The notes below the pieces were generated by a model, which saw nothing but the letters and a program-made list of their open reading frames with translations, ran no database searches and was not told the origin of the DNA. 64,000 bases of DNA from positions 1 to 64,000 of the forward strand of contig JBFWNY010000021.1 in assembly GCA_050250815.1 (NCBI GenBank). Direction: 5' to 3'. This document shows, one piece after another, positions 50,494 through 59,707 of the stretch; the first letter of the stretch is position 1; every line of letters begins with the position of its first letter. The stretch is from JAEUMD01 sp050250815 (GTDB taxonomy: Bacteria; Pseudomonadota; Alphaproteobacteria; Rhizobiales; Hyphomicrobiaceae). Both the position numbers and the translations under genes were made by a program.

Positions 50494-51312
50494 TCAGCGC
50501 GTCTCGCTGCCCGCCTCGGGCGGCGGCCGGTCTGGCAGTGTCCCGGTCGTGATGCCGCTCGGGGCTTCGGGCGCCGCGGCACGAGCATGCCGAACAGGTA
50601 TTAGTCCGAACCACGTCTTTTGCGGCAACATCCTCGCACTCAACTCCGCCCATATCTGGCGTTCGGTGACGCCCTCCACGAATGTGGCGGCGGGCGGAGA
50701 GATGGCGAGGGCGGCGACCATGGCAGCGGCCATCGCCGCCGAAGCTGCTCGATAGCGGTCGTCGTACAGCTTCAATGCCGTGCCGAACGACGCCTTGATC
50801 CGCTTGTTCATGACATCAACGGAATAGAGCTCATCCAGAACCAGGTGCTGCACGAACCCCAGAAACAGAAACGCAGCCCCCAGCCATGCGACACCCTGAT
50901 GGCGCCCGAGCACGTAGTACAGAACCGCCGCCGTCACGGCGCTCAGGAAGACCCCGGCGAGAATCGAATGCCAAACGCCGCGGTGAACCGAAAGGCGATG
51001 GAACAGAGTGTGCAGGCCATAGCGCACGGCCGCGAGCGTACCGAGCCAAAGGACCATCAGCTCGACGATGGAATAGCGTTCGGCAAACGCGAACAGCACG
51101 ACGAATGAGGCGAATACGCCCAGACCCGAGAACAGCATTTTGCTCGCGCGCGAGTCTTTGAGGTCGATGTCGGGCAGCACGGATCCCAGCACGCCGGCAA
51201 GGGTGACCGTTATGAGGTTCTCCGGCGCAACGACATTCGCTGCGAGCGTCAGGGTCGCCAGCACGCCAGCCTGAACCGTCCCGGCACCGATGTGAGTGGT
51301 GAAATTGGCCAT
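50494..51312 (-). CDS. YdjM-like predicted membrane metal-dependent hydrolase
   Basis: This 272-residue integral membrane protein (DUF457/YdjM type) has about five helices. The start MANFTTHIGAGTV, the acidic LPDIDLKDSRASK and the His-rich TLFHRLSVHRGVWHS (about 110-125), then VQHLVLDELYSVDV, are the family metal-site candidates. The ATG at 51312 follows GGAG; the longer frame to 51597 is noise. The C-terminal 40 residues are Pro/Ala-rich. Confidence 0.82.
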   Translation of the reverse strand: MANFTTHIGAGTVQAGVLATLTLAANVVAPENLITVTLAGVLGSVLPDIDLKDSRASKMLFSGLGVFASFVVLFAFAERYSIVELMVLWLGTLAAVRYGLHTLFHRLSVHRGVWHSILAGVFLSAVTAAVLYYVLGRHQGVAWLGAAFLFLGFVQHLVLDELYSVDVMNKRIKASFGTALKLYDDRYRAASAAMAAAMVAALAISPPAATFVEGVTERQIWAELSARMLPQKTWFGLIPVRHARAAAPEAPSGITTGTLPDRPPPEAGSETR

Positions 51313-51618
51313 CGCATTGCGCTCCACGTCCAGCGGCCGCATCCGGCAAGCGGCGGCGGGGAAGGCGCCGCGCCTGTCCTGAGCATCTCGATGCAGACGA
51401 CATGATTCTCGGTCGTCTCGGGAGCGCCGAGGCTGCTTTCCGGTGGAAAAGCGCCTGCGGGACGCATCGCCCACGCTGCGCCAAGACCGGTGCCCGGGCC
51501 GGCAAGCCTTGACGAAGCCGGCTTCGGCGGCCATCGCTTGTCCGGCGGCGTGCGGCGTGACCGCCATAACCGTCGGTTCCACAACGCATAAGCTCAACCG
51601 TGCCAGGGCCCCCGCGAG
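51313..51618. other. Divergent gap between YdjM-like and CDF genes
   Basis: This 306-bp region is GC-rich, without a supported ORF, palindrome or clear promoter element. Confidence 0.4.
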
Positions 51619-52551
51619 ATGCCACTAGGTGCAGCCGAGACCGGTCCGACAAACCACGCGCGGCTGCAACGTCTGGCGGCAGCAAGCATCGGTGTCGCGG
51701 TGCTCGTCATGGGCATCAAGTACGTGGCCTACCTGAAGACCGGCAGCGTCGCGCTCTACTCGGATGCGCTGGAAAGCATCGTCAATGTCGTCACGGCCCT
51801 CGCCGCGCTCGCCGCCATCCGGCTTGCCGCACGGCCGCCGGACCGCGACCATCCGTTCGGCCACCACAAGGCGGAATATCTTTCCGCGGTGCTCGAAGGC
51901 GCGCTCATCATTGTCGCTGCCGTCATGATTCTGCGGGAGGCCTATGACGCATTCCTTGCGCCGCGAGCGCTGACGGACACGCCCGTCGGTCTCGCCTTCA
52001 ACGGCTTCGCGACATTCCTCAATGCAGCGTGGGCCGGCCTGCTCATCAATCGCGGGCGGACGTGGCGCTCGCCGGCGCTGGCTGCGGATGGGCGCCACAT
52101 CCTCACCGACGTCGTCACGTCGGTTGGCGTGCTCGCCGGCCTCGTCCTCGCAACGCTGACGGGCTGGCTGATCCTGGATCCGCTGATCGCATGCCTCGTC
52201 GCCCTGAATATCCTCTGGATGGGCTACAAACTGACCATGGAGTCGATGAGCGGCCTGCTCGACCAGGCGGCCTCACCGGAAATCGAGGACCGCATCCGCC
52301 GCTGCATCGCGGCCAACGGCCACGGCGCGCTCGAAGCCCACGACATCCGCACGCGGCACGCCGGCCGCATGACGTTCATCGAATTTCATCTGGTGGTACC
52401 GGGTTCGATGAGCGTCTATCAGGCGCACGCGATCTGCGATCGGTTGGAGGAGGCGATCGAGGCCGAGCTGAGCGAGGCGGAGGTGGTCATCCATGTGGAG
52501 CCCGATCATAAGGCCAAGCCGCCCGAAGCAATCGACCTGACCACCACCTGA
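51619..52551 (+). CDS. Cation diffusion facilitator transporter
   Basis: This 310-residue CDF-family metal/proton antiporter has six membrane helices and a cytoplasmic domain (about 215-300) ending VVIHVEPDH. The TM5 metal motif HILTD (HxxxD) is kept. In TM2 the usual DxxxD of Zn transporters such as FieF is SDALESIVN, with Glu and Asn where FieF has D45 and D49. That suggests a different metal preference (Fe or Mn rather than Zn), which is inference. The PFGHHKAEYLSA segment is typical of the family. It stands alone. Confidence 0.88.
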   Translation: MPLGAAETGPTNHARLQRLAAASIGVAVLVMGIKYVAYLKTGSVALYSDALESIVNVVTALAALAAIRLAARPPDRDHPFGHHKAEYLSAVLEGALIIVAAVMILREAYDAFLAPRALTDTPVGLAFNGFATFLNAAWAGLLINRGRTWRSPALAADGRHILTDVVTSVGVLAGLVLATLTGWLILDPLIACLVALNILWMGYKLTMESMSGLLDQAASPEIEDRIRRCIAANGHGALEAHDIRTRHAGRMTFIEFHLVVPGSMSVYQAHAICDRLEEAIEAELSEAEVVIHVEPDHKAKPPEAIDLTTT

Positions 52552-52568
52552 TTCTGACTGCTACCTGT

Positions 52569-53423
52569 CTAGCGCGCGGCCGGCGGCGGGCCATTCGCCG
52601 GCAGCCACCGGCCGAGGTCGATCGTGGAGTCGAGCGACCAGTGGACCGCCCCCGCGCGCGGCGGTGGCAATTCGGCCGCGTTCCTCAACAAGCCGACGTA
52701 CGCGCTCCGCGTAACCTCCTTGAAGCCCAGAGACTCCGTGTGCGCGTTCTGCAATTTGTTGTCGACGTGCGTGAAGCCCCACGCATGCAAGTGTCCCAAG
52801 AGAACCGCGAGCCCATACTTCGACGCGTTGTTGGCGGTGTGGAACAGTGACTCCAGCACGAAGCATGTGCCCGCGACCGTTCCAAACAGCCCTCCGATGA
52901 GCCGGCCGTCGCCGTCCCAGACCTCGACCGAATGCACCATGCCCTCGTCGAAGGCCGCCATGTAGGCGTCAACGACATCGGCGGTAATCCACGTCAGCGG
53001 CCACTGGCCGGAGCGCGGCTGCGCACATGCCAGCATCACCGCGCGCGGCGCGGTATCGAACGTCACGACAAACGGCCTCTTGCGCAGCTTGCGACGCAGC
53101 TCGTCGCGCAGCTTCAGCTCGCCGATCGCCAGGACCGCGCGCAGGGGAGGACTCTGCCAGCGCACCGGACCCCAGTGCGTACAGGGGTAGAGGCCCTGCA
53201 GGTACGCGGCCCGCAGCGTCGAAACGCTCATGTCGTCGCAGTACCCCGCGACGCCTTCTCGGCCGGGTAGCGCCGCCGACGCCTCCGGCAACCGTCCGCG
53301 CTCGGAACGCGATGCGAAGGTATGGCGGGCGAGGCGCCAGGCGAGATGCGGCAGCGCCAGGTGGCGCGGCGGTTTGAAGTCGTAGGCGACGCCTAGCGCC
53401 AGTTGCCGGAGCTTTGCAGCCAT
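52569..53423 (-). CDS. aat: Leucyl/phenylalanyl-tRNA-protein transferase-like protein
   Basis: Aat attaches Leu or Phe to N-terminal Arg/Lys for the N-degron pathway. The C-terminal 220 residues carry the family motifs YLQGLYPCTHWGPVRWQSPP, AQPRSGQWPLTWIT, GGLFGTVAGTCFVLESLF, NASKYGLAVLLGHL and SLGFKEVTRSAYV. The expected GMFPMA and W-rich motif are altered (GLYPCTHWG). About 60 extra N-terminal residues precede the usual start. The ATG at 53423 has a poor ribosome site; an in-frame TTG at 53570 would add 49 residues. It may be a divergent Aat paralogue rather than the housekeeping enzyme. Confidence 0.75.
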   Translation of the reverse strand: MAAKLRQLALGVAYDFKPPRHLALPHLAWRLARHTFASRSERGRLPEASAALPGREGVAGYCDDMSVSTLRAAYLQGLYPCTHWGPVRWQSPPLRAVLAIGELKLRDELRRKLRKRPFVVTFDTAPRAVMLACAQPRSGQWPLTWITADVVDAYMAAFDEGMVHSVEVWDGDGRLIGGLFGTVAGTCFVLESLFHTANNASKYGLAVLLGHLHAWGFTHVDNKLQNAHTESLGFKEVTRSAYVGLLRNAAELPPPRAGAVHWSLDSTIDLGRWLPANGPPPAAR

Positions 53424-53810
53424 TCCGTGCCGTGGCGTTCCATTCACCACGGAGGCCGACCCAGGCTGTAGGGACGGCGACGCACGCAGCGGGGCTGGAA
53501 GCTCCGCGAGAAGACTTGATTCAAAAGTCGGCACGGCGGTCGCTCCATGGGCTGCCCCGGGCCCGGCCAAAAATGATCACTCCCATACGCGGACCGTGCC
53601 AGTGCAAGCTCCGTTCCCACGCCCCGATCCTCCGACACCGGCGTGCCTTGATTGGTTACGCGATCCTTACTGGGTCAGGAGTCCCGGGCAGTCACCCGCG
53701 CCCGGACACGCCGGGCGCCTCATCACCGTTTCCCCGATGCCGCTTGCTCTCGATGCTGATCTTGCTACCAAGTACCTCGGCAGCGATCGCGGGGGGAGTG
53801 AGAAGCGGAC
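53424..53810. other. Divergent gap upstream of aat-like and carrier genes
   Basis: This 387-bp stretch holds no supported gene. If the aat-like gene starts at the TTG (53570), part of it would be coding. GGGGGGAGTGAGAAG near 53790 is the ribosome site of the next gene. Confidence 0.4.
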
Positions 53811-55136
53811 ATGGCCGGCACTGGATCCACGGGGCCTTCCCGGCATGAAACAAACCGCTCCGCGCTCGACCGCCTCATAGGGCGCGTGGTGCATGTCGAG
53901 CGGCCCGAGCGCTCCGCGCTGCTCCTGTCGTTCGCCTATTTCTTTCTCGTGCTCGCGGCCTACTACATCATCCGCCCGGTGCGCGACGAGATGGGGGTCG
54001 CCGTCGGCCGGGAGCATCTGCAGACGCTGTTCGTCGTTGTCTTCTTCGTCATGCTGGCTGCCGTACCGGTCTACGGCTGGGTCACGTCGACGTTCGCCAA
54101 ACGGCTCGTCGTCCCGCTGGTCTACGGATTCTTCATCGCCAATCTGATCGTCTTCTGGGTGCTGCTGTCCGGCGACGGCCGAACGGCGGCCATCGCCAGC
54201 GTCTTCTTCGTCTGGGCGAGCGTCTTCAACCTGTTCGTCGTGTCGCTGTTCTGGATCGTTATGTCGGACATCTACGCGGCCTCGCAGGCCAAGCGGCTCT
54301 ATGGCTTCATCGCCGCCGGCGGCACTGCAGGCGCGATGGCAGGACCCATCATCACGCAGGCGCTGGTCGCTCCGCTGGGGCCCGACAATCTGCTGCTGGT
54401 GTCGGCACTGCTGCTCGCTCTTGCGCTGGGGGTTGCGATCGCCCTGCGTCGCATCGCGCCTGCGCATGGCGAGGCAGGCGCCTCCGAGCGGCCCGTCGGC
54501 AAGGGTATCCTGGCCGGCGCCGTGCGTGTCTGGCAATCACCCTACCTATTCCGCATCGCCCTCTGGATCTTGCTGGGTAACCTCGTCTCGACTTTCTTCT
54601 ACCTCGAGCAGACGCGCATCGTCGGCGAGACGCTCGCCGATCGCACGCAGCGCGTATCCCTGTTTGCGCGGCTCGATCTAGCCGTTTCCGTGATGACCAT
54701 CCTGCTGCAGGTGTTCGTGACCGGCCGCGTACTGGAGCGGTTCGGCGTAGCCATCGCCGCCGCGACGCTGCCGGCGTGGTGCACCCTGGGCCTCGTGCTG
54801 CTGGCGGTCTCGCCGACGCTCGGTGTCATAGTCACGATCATGGCGATCGAGCGCGCCATCGCATTTGCGTTGGCGAGCCCGGCGGTCAAGGTGCTCTATA
54901 CGGTGGTCGAGCCCGAGGACAAGTACAAGGCGCAGAACTTCATCGACACGGTCGTCTATCGCGGCGGCGACGCGGCTTCGGGCTGGGTCTTCAATACGCT
55001 GGGCCGCAGCCTCGGACTGGCGGGTGGAACCGTCGCCATGACAGCGATCCCCGCGGCGCTTGCGTGGCTCTACCTCAGCTTCTCGCTCGGTCGTGAGCTC
55101 GACGCACGAACCGCACGCAGCGATCAAAAGCGATAG
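53811..55136 (+). CDS. ATP/ADP translocase-like (Npt/TLC family) membrane carrier
   Basis: This 441-residue protein has about twelve membrane helices. The start of the membrane part, YFFLVLAAYYIIRPVRDEMG, and later VYRGGDAASGWVF are hallmarks of the TLC ATP/ADP or MFS-linked NTP exchange family known from intracellular bacteria and plastids. Free-living bacteria carry shorter relatives of unknown substrate. The start is the ATG at 53811 after GGGGGGAGTGAGAAG. It overlaps the convergent deacetylase gene by 13 bp. The substrate is not predictable. Confidence 0.78.
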   Translation: MAGTGSTGPSRHETNRSALDRLIGRVVHVERPERSALLLSFAYFFLVLAAYYIIRPVRDEMGVAVGREHLQTLFVVVFFVMLAAVPVYGWVTSTFAKRLVVPLVYGFFIANLIVFWVLLSGDGRTAAIASVFFVWASVFNLFVVSLFWIVMSDIYAASQAKRLYGFIAAGGTAGAMAGPIITQALVAPLGPDNLLLVSALLLALALGVAIALRRIAPAHGEAGASERPVGKGILAGAVRVWQSPYLFRIALWILLGNLVSTFFYLEQTRIVGETLADRTQRVSLFARLDLAVSVMTILLQVFVTGRVLERFGVAIAAATLPAWCTLGLVLLAVSPTLGVIVTIMAIERAIAFALASPAVKVLYTVVEPEDKYKAQNFIDTVVYRGGDAASGWVFNTLGRSLGLAGGTVAMTAIPAALAWLYLSFSLGRELDARTARSDQKR

Positions 55137-56020
55137 ATGCGGCGGGCAGTGCGGAACGTCTCCATATAGGCTTCCACGGTAATTGAGATCGGTTCGGCAT
55201 ATCCGCCTCCGATCGCGATCGAAACGGGCAGTCGCCGGGCGCGGCAGAAGTCGAGCACCACGGTGTCACGCGCCGCCAATCCTTGCGCCGACAGGGCCAG
55301 CCGGCCGAGCCGGTCCGCCGCCAGCGCATCGGCACCGGCCAGATAGAGCACGAGATCGGGGGCGAAAGCCGCAATTGCGGAGAGCGCCTGGTCGAGCTGC
55401 GCGAGATAGTCACGGTCGCCCGTGCCATCAACCAACGCGATGTCGATGTCCGACGCCGCCTTGCGAAACGGGAAGTTGCCAGCGCCATGCATCGAGATCG
55501 TCTGAGCGCGCGGCTCGTCCGCCAGGATCGCGGCCGTCCCGTCGCCCTGGTGCACGTCGCAGTCGAGGATGCTGACCCGCGATACCGCGCCTTCGCGCAG
55601 GAGCGCGAGCGACGCCACAGCCAGATCGTTGAACACGCAGAAGCCGGAACCGAAGCTGCGGTGCGCGTGATGCGTGCCCCCGGCCAGCTGCCCCGAGATG
55701 CCGTCGCGCAGGGCATCGCGCGCCGCGCGCAGGGCGCCGCCGACGGTTACCAGCGAACGCTGCACCAGAATGGGGCTCCAGGGTACGCCGATGCGGCGCA
55801 CCGCTTCTGCAGAGAGCCGCCCGTTCAAAACGTCGCCGATGTAGTCTGCGTCATGTGCCAGCGCGAGTTCGTCCAGCGTCACCTCAGGCGAAGCCTGCAA
55901 TCCGATACCTGCGAACAGTGCCTCGCGCTCGGCCTCTTCGCGCAGCATGCGGTACTTGCCGGCCGGGAAGCGATGCCCCGGCGGCAGCGGTAGATCGGGC
56001 GTGTCGGGGAAATAGAACAT
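55124..56020 (-). CDS. Histone deacetylase-family deacetylase (AcuC/acetoin utilisation type)
   Basis: This 298-residue Zn-dependent deacetylase acts on acetyl-Lys or acetylated amines. The active-site sequence is GGTHHAHRSFGSGFCVFND (tandem His) and DCDVHQGDGTA (Asp and His zinc ligands); the third ligand is probably in LAGADALAADRLG, where the D-x-x-x-x-D spacing differs slightly from eukaryotic HDACs. AIGGGY is the conserved C-terminal Tyr loop. The ATG at 56020 has no strong ribosome site. A Zn protease gene lies 17 bp upstream on the same strand. Confidence 0.88.
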   Translation of the reverse strand: MFYFPDTPDLPLPPGHRFPAGKYRMLREEAEREALFAGIGLQASPEVTLDELALAHDADYIGDVLNGRLSAEAVRRIGVPWSPILVQRSLVTVGGALRAARDALRDGISGQLAGGTHHAHRSFGSGFCVFNDLAVASLALLREGAVSRVSILDCDVHQGDGTAAILADEPRAQTISMHGAGNFPFRKAASDIDIALVDGTGDRDYLAQLDQALSAIAAFAPDLVLYLAGADALAADRLGRLALSAQGLAARDTVVLDFCRARRLPVSIAIGGGYAEPISITVEAYMETFRTARRIYRF

Positions 56021-56037
56021 GCAGGAATGCGCCGAAT

Positions 56038-56724
56038 TCAGAAGCGCAGCATCCGCAGCCAGCGCATGACGTCGAGCAGGCTCATGGCGGCAGCGGCGAC
56101 ATAGGTAAAGGCCGCCGCCTTGAGGATCTGACGTGCGGCCGGCATGTCCTTGTCGCCGACGTAGCCGCCAGCCTTCAGCACGGGAAGTGCGCGCGCGAAA
56201 CTCGCATCGAACTCCACCGGCAAGGTGAGGGCGTGCATGAGGATGCTCGACGACAGGATCAGAAGGCCGGCGACGAGTTGCAGCAGCACAAGCGCCGGCG
56301 CCTTGAAGATGACGAGCAGCAGCGGCGCCGTCAGCATCAGAATGGAGCCGAGGCGCTCGATCGAGCGGGCCTGCTTAGCCATGCGCGTGCGCGCGGCGAG
56401 CGGCCCGTAGCCGGTGGCGTCCTGCATGGCGTGGCCGACTTCGTGCGCAGCGACGACAACGGCTGTCAGCGAGCGCCCCCTCATGTGCTGAGGCAGCAAA
56501 CGGACCGTCTTGGTCTCCGGATCGTAGTGGTCACCCAGCGTGGTTTCCTCGACCCGAACACCGCCGAGCTTCATCCCGTCGAGCAGGTGGCGAGCGAGTT
56601 CACCGCCACTGCCGGGAAAGTCGGCGCGTTCGCCCGAATGCCGCGCCAGCACATGCTTGACCCAGAGCTGCGGCAATGTTGCCAGCCCCAGCACAACCAC
56701 AAGCGCAATGACACCCAGGACCAT
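56038..56724 (-). CDS. Membrane zinc metallopeptidase (YugP/DUF-neutral Zn protease family)
   Basis: This 228-residue membrane-bound protease of the neutral zinc metallopeptidase 2 family has an N-terminal helix, the zinc motif VAAHEVGHAMQDATGY (HExxH) near residue 95, two or three central helices (about 130-165) and a C-terminal helix. The ATG at 56724 is chosen because GAGGGA lies 8 bp before it; the frame start TTG at 56751 is not needed. It is the upstream partner of the deacetylase gene. Confidence 0.87.
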   Translation of the reverse strand: MVLGVIALVVVLGLATLPQLWVKHVLARHSGERADFPGSGGELARHLLDGMKLGGVRVEETTLGDHYDPETKTVRLLPQHMRGRSLTAVVVAAHEVGHAMQDATGYGPLAARTRMAKQARSIERLGSILMLTAPLLLVIFKAPALVLLQLVAGLLILSSSILMHALTLPVEFDASFARALPVLKAGGYVGDKDMPAARQILKAAAFTYVAAAAMSLLDVMRWLRMLRF

Positions 56725-56895
56725 GACCGTTCCCTCGAACAACCGCTCCAAACGGACCGGCGGCAGTCGCCGCGGGACCCCGAGCGACTCCCTTCACATA
56801 ACTTTACATCGCCGACAGACAAGAGAAACGGGATGCGGCGAGTGTTTGCCGACCGGCGGCCGCGGCCGCCACGCAGACAACCCAGGAGACACCTC

Positions 56896-57510
56896 ATGAG
56901 CGACACCGACACCACACAGCCAGCCCCCGGCCAGGACGGGAACAACCACTCTCGGCACGGCCGCTGCGGACGGCCCAGACGCGGCCGCGCTCTCGCCTTC
57001 GTCGCCGGCGCCGCGCTCGCGACAGGCGTCGGCTTCTTCGCCGGCAACGCCAGCGGCCACGGCTTCGGGATCGGCGGCCATCACTTCGGCCACGGCCCCG
57101 GCTTCACCCGGATCTTCGCTCCCGCCACCGTCGACGAGGCGCAGGACCGTGCCCGCCGCGGCGCCCGCCACCTTGCCATCGAGATCGACGCCACCGGCGC
57201 GCAGGAGGAAAAACTCATCACGCTCGCCAAGGCGCTGGCCGCCGACGTCTATCCGATCCGGGAGCAGATGCGCGAAGCTCGCGCCAAGGGCCTTGAGCTG
57301 TTGAAGGCACCGGTCGTCGACCGCGCCGCCATCGAGGCGCTGCGCAGCGAGCAGATGGCGAAGCTCGATGCCGTTACCAAGCGCCTCACGACCGCGATCG
57401 GCGATGCCGGCGAGGTGCTGACGCCCGAGCAGCGCGTCAAACTCGCGACCCGCATCGAGGAGTTCCGCGATCGTCGCGGGTGGTGGCGGCGCCATCGCGA
57501 CCGCGACTGA
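56896..57510 (+). CDS. Spy/CpxP-like periplasmic protein (LTXXQ-type)
   Basis: This 204-residue protein has an N-terminal membrane anchor or signal (about 32-51), a His/Gly-rich segment (GHGFGIGGHHFGHGPG, possible metal binding) and a helical domain of the Spy/CpxP class, with LTPEQRVKLATRIEEF matching LTxxQ. The start follows AGGAGAC. A response regulator and sensor kinase begin 192 bp later on the same strand, as in Cpx-type envelope-stress modules, so it is probably an accessory sensor or chaperone of that system. Confidence 0.82.
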   Translation: MSDTDTTQPAPGQDGNNHSRHGRCGRPRRGRALAFVAGAALATGVGFFAGNASGHGFGIGGHHFGHGPGFTRIFAPATVDEAQDRARRGARHLAIEIDATGAQEEKLITLAKALAADVYPIREQMREARAKGLELLKAPVVDRAAIEALRSEQMAKLDAVTKRLTTAIGDAGEVLTPEQRVKLATRIEEFRDRRGWWRRHRDRD

Positions 57511-57539
57511 CGATAGACACTCGATCTGACGAGACGTCA

Positions 57540-57576
57540 GACGATGCGGGCGGCCAGACGGCTTGCCCGCATCGTC
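57540..57576 (+). terminator. 12-bp stem-loop after the Spy-like gene
   Basis: GACGATGCGGGC (57540-57551) pairs exactly with GCCCGCATCGTC (57565-57576) around a 13-nt loop, 30 bp after the stop codon. There is no U-run, so it may attenuate rather than terminate transcription into the two-component genes. Confidence 0.65.
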
Positions 57577-57701
57577 ACGTGTGGCCAGCCGAATGGCAGG
57601 CCGCGACCTTGCCACAGCCCACCTGCGGGCGCACAAGATCGGCCCATGAATAGATCCAGCGCAGGCAGCGATACCGCCACCCGCCGGAGGGAGTCCTTTC
57701 G

Positions 57702-58385
57702 ATGACCGCCCGCATTTTACTCGTCGAGGATGACACGCGGCTGGCGCCGATGGTCGCCGACTATCTGGCCGGCGCGGGCTACGAGGTCACTCACGCCGCA
57801 ACCGGCGCCGATGCGATGGCCAAGGCCGCACGCGAGCCGTTCGAGGCACTCGTGCTCGACCTGATGCTGCCCGACATGGATGGCCTCGACGTCTGCCGGG
57901 CGCTGCGGCAGCGATCCGACCTGCCGATCCTCATGCTCACCGCGCGCGGTGATGCCATGGACCGCATCGTGGGCCTGGAGATCGGCGCTGACGACTATCT
58001 GCCCAAGCCCTTCGAGCCGCGCGAGCTGCTCGCCCGGTTGAAGGCCATTCTGCGCCGCCGTCACCCGAGTGCCCCACGCGACGTGCTGACCTACAACCGC
58101 CTCGAGATCGACCGCGGCGCGCGCGAAGTGCGTCTCGACGGCGAGCCGAGGCCGCTCACCGCCTACCAGTTCGATCTGCTGCTCGCGCTTGCCGAACACG
58201 CCGGCCGGGTGCTGACAAGGGACCAGATCCTGGACCTAGTCCGCGGCGAGGCACTCGAAAGCTTCGACCGCTCGATCGACGTGCACATCTCGCGCATCCG
58301 CGCCGCCATCGAGGACGACCCGAAGCGACCCAAGCGCGTGCTCACCGTGCGCGGCACCGGCTACCTTTTCGCCAAGGCGCAGTAA
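57702..58385 (+). CDS. OmpR-family response regulator
   Basis: This 227-residue regulator has a receiver domain (about 4-118, phospho-acceptor Asp in LVLDLMLPDMDG, Lys in DDYLPKPFEPRELLARL) and a winged-helix DNA-binding domain (about 128-225) ending RGTGYLFAK. The ATG at 57702 follows GGAGGGAG. Its stop overlaps the kinase ATG (TAATG). It is likely to control the Spy-like gene upstream. Confidence 0.93.
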   Translation: MTARILLVEDDTRLAPMVADYLAGAGYEVTHAATGADAMAKAAREPFEALVLDLMLPDMDGLDVCRALRQRSDLPILMLTARGDAMDRIVGLEIGADDYLPKPFEPRELLARLKAILRRRHPSAPRDVLTYNRLEIDRGAREVRLDGEPRPLTAYQFDLLLALAEHAGRVLTRDQILDLVRGEALESFDRSIDVHISRIRAAIEDDPKRPKRVLTVRGTGYLFAKAQ

Positions 58386-59677
58386 TGATGCGACCCCGCT
58401 TCCGCCGTCTGTCGACGCAGATCTATCTGACCATCGTCGTCAGCCTGCTCGCGGTCGTTCTGGTGGCCGGGGCGACATGGCGGCGCGCCTCCGACCTGCC
58501 GACCAGACAGACGTTCGAGGTCGCAGGCGAGCTGGCGGCCGCTGCCCTGCCGCCCGAGGGTGTATCCGCCGGCGAAATCGAAGCATCGCTCGCCGGGTTC
58601 TCAGACCGGCTGGGCCTCGACCTCGCGTTGTTCGATTCGGCGCGCCGCCTCATTGCCCATGCCGGCCGGCCACTACCGCCGCCGCCTGAACGGCGCGACG
58701 AAGGCGGCTTCATCAGCGGTCGCGGCGGACCGGCCTGGGCACTCGCCTTGCCGGACGGACGTTGGCTCGTCGCCCGCAGCCCGCGGCGACCCTTCCGACA
58801 CCCCGGGCTGGCGCTGCTGCTGTTCCTGGGCGCGATTGCCGGCATCGTCGGCATCGTCGCGTTCCCGGTCGTTCGCGGCCTGACGCGGCGGCTGGAGCGA
58901 CTGCAGGCAGGTGTCGAACAGCTCGGACAGGGTGATCTGAGCGCCCGCATCGAGGTCAAGGGACACGACGAAGTCGCCCGGCTCGCTGGGAGCTTCAACC
59001 GCAGCGCGCAGCGCATCGAGGAGCTCGTCACGTCGCACAAGCTGCTGCTCGCGAACGCGAGCCACGAGCTGCGGACTCCACTCGCCCGCATCCGCATGGG
59101 CGTCGAGCTGTCGGGCGATGGCATGCCCGAGGCCCGGCGGACAGCCATCGCACGCGACATCGGCGAGTTGGACGAGATGATCGACGAGCTGCTGCTGCTC
59201 AGCCGGCTTGGCGCAACGGCGGACCTCGACGTGCGAGAGCGGGTGGATCTGCTCGCCCTGGCCGCAGAGGAAGCATCGCATTACGAGGATTGCACCGTCG
59301 AAGGTCCGTCCATGACCGTAATAGGTGACCCGCGCCTGCTGCGCCGGCTCCTGCGAAATCTGATCGAGAACGCCGCGCGGCACGGCAAGCCGCCAATTGC
59401 AGTTGTCATCTCCCGTGAGAGCACCGCCGCTGTCGGCGGCGGCGCTCTCGTCACGGTTACCGACAGCGGCCCGGGGTTCACGCCGGAGGAAACTCAGCGC
59501 ATGTTCGCCCCGTTCGAACGCGGCATGAGACGCGGCGGCGCGGGTGGCAGCGGGCTTGGCCTTGCCCTCGTCCGTCGCATCGCCGAGCGGCACGGTGGCA
59601 CGGCGGAGATCGCCACCGGGACCGATGGCAGAACGTTGAACCGCATCGCCGTGCGCTTGCCTCAGTCCCGCGATTGA
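58385..59677 (+). CDS. Membrane sensor histidine kinase
   Basis: This 430-residue HisKA kinase has two membrane helices (about 13-33 and 138-158) enclosing a periplasmic sensor domain of about 100 residues, a HAMP linker (RRLERLQAGVEQLGQGDLSARIEV), the phospho-acceptor His in NASHELRTPLARIR (about 225-238), and HATPase motifs RNLIENAARHG, TDSGPGFTPEE and GGSGLGLALVRRIAERHGG. It is coupled to the response regulator by a one-base overlap. With the Spy-like protein it forms an envelope-sensing module. Confidence 0.92.
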   Translation: MMRPRFRRLSTQIYLTIVVSLLAVVLVAGATWRRASDLPTRQTFEVAGELAAAALPPEGVSAGEIEASLAGFSDRLGLDLALFDSARRLIAHAGRPLPPPPERRDEGGFISGRGGPAWALALPDGRWLVARSPRRPFRHPGLALLLFLGAIAGIVGIVAFPVVRGLTRRLERLQAGVEQLGQGDLSARIEVKGHDEVARLAGSFNRSAQRIEELVTSHKLLLANASHELRTPLARIRMGVELSGDGMPEARRTAIARDIGELDEMIDELLLLSRLGATADLDVRERVDLLALAAEEASHYEDCTVEGPSMTVIGDPRLLRRLLRNLIENAARHGKPPIAVVISRESTAAVGGGALVTVTDSGPGFTPEETQRMFAPFERGMRRGGAGGSGLGLALVRRIAERHGGTAEIATGTDGRTLNRIAVRLPQSRD

Positions 59678-59707
59678 GGCGTTGCGACAATCCACCTTGC
59701 TGTTCGG

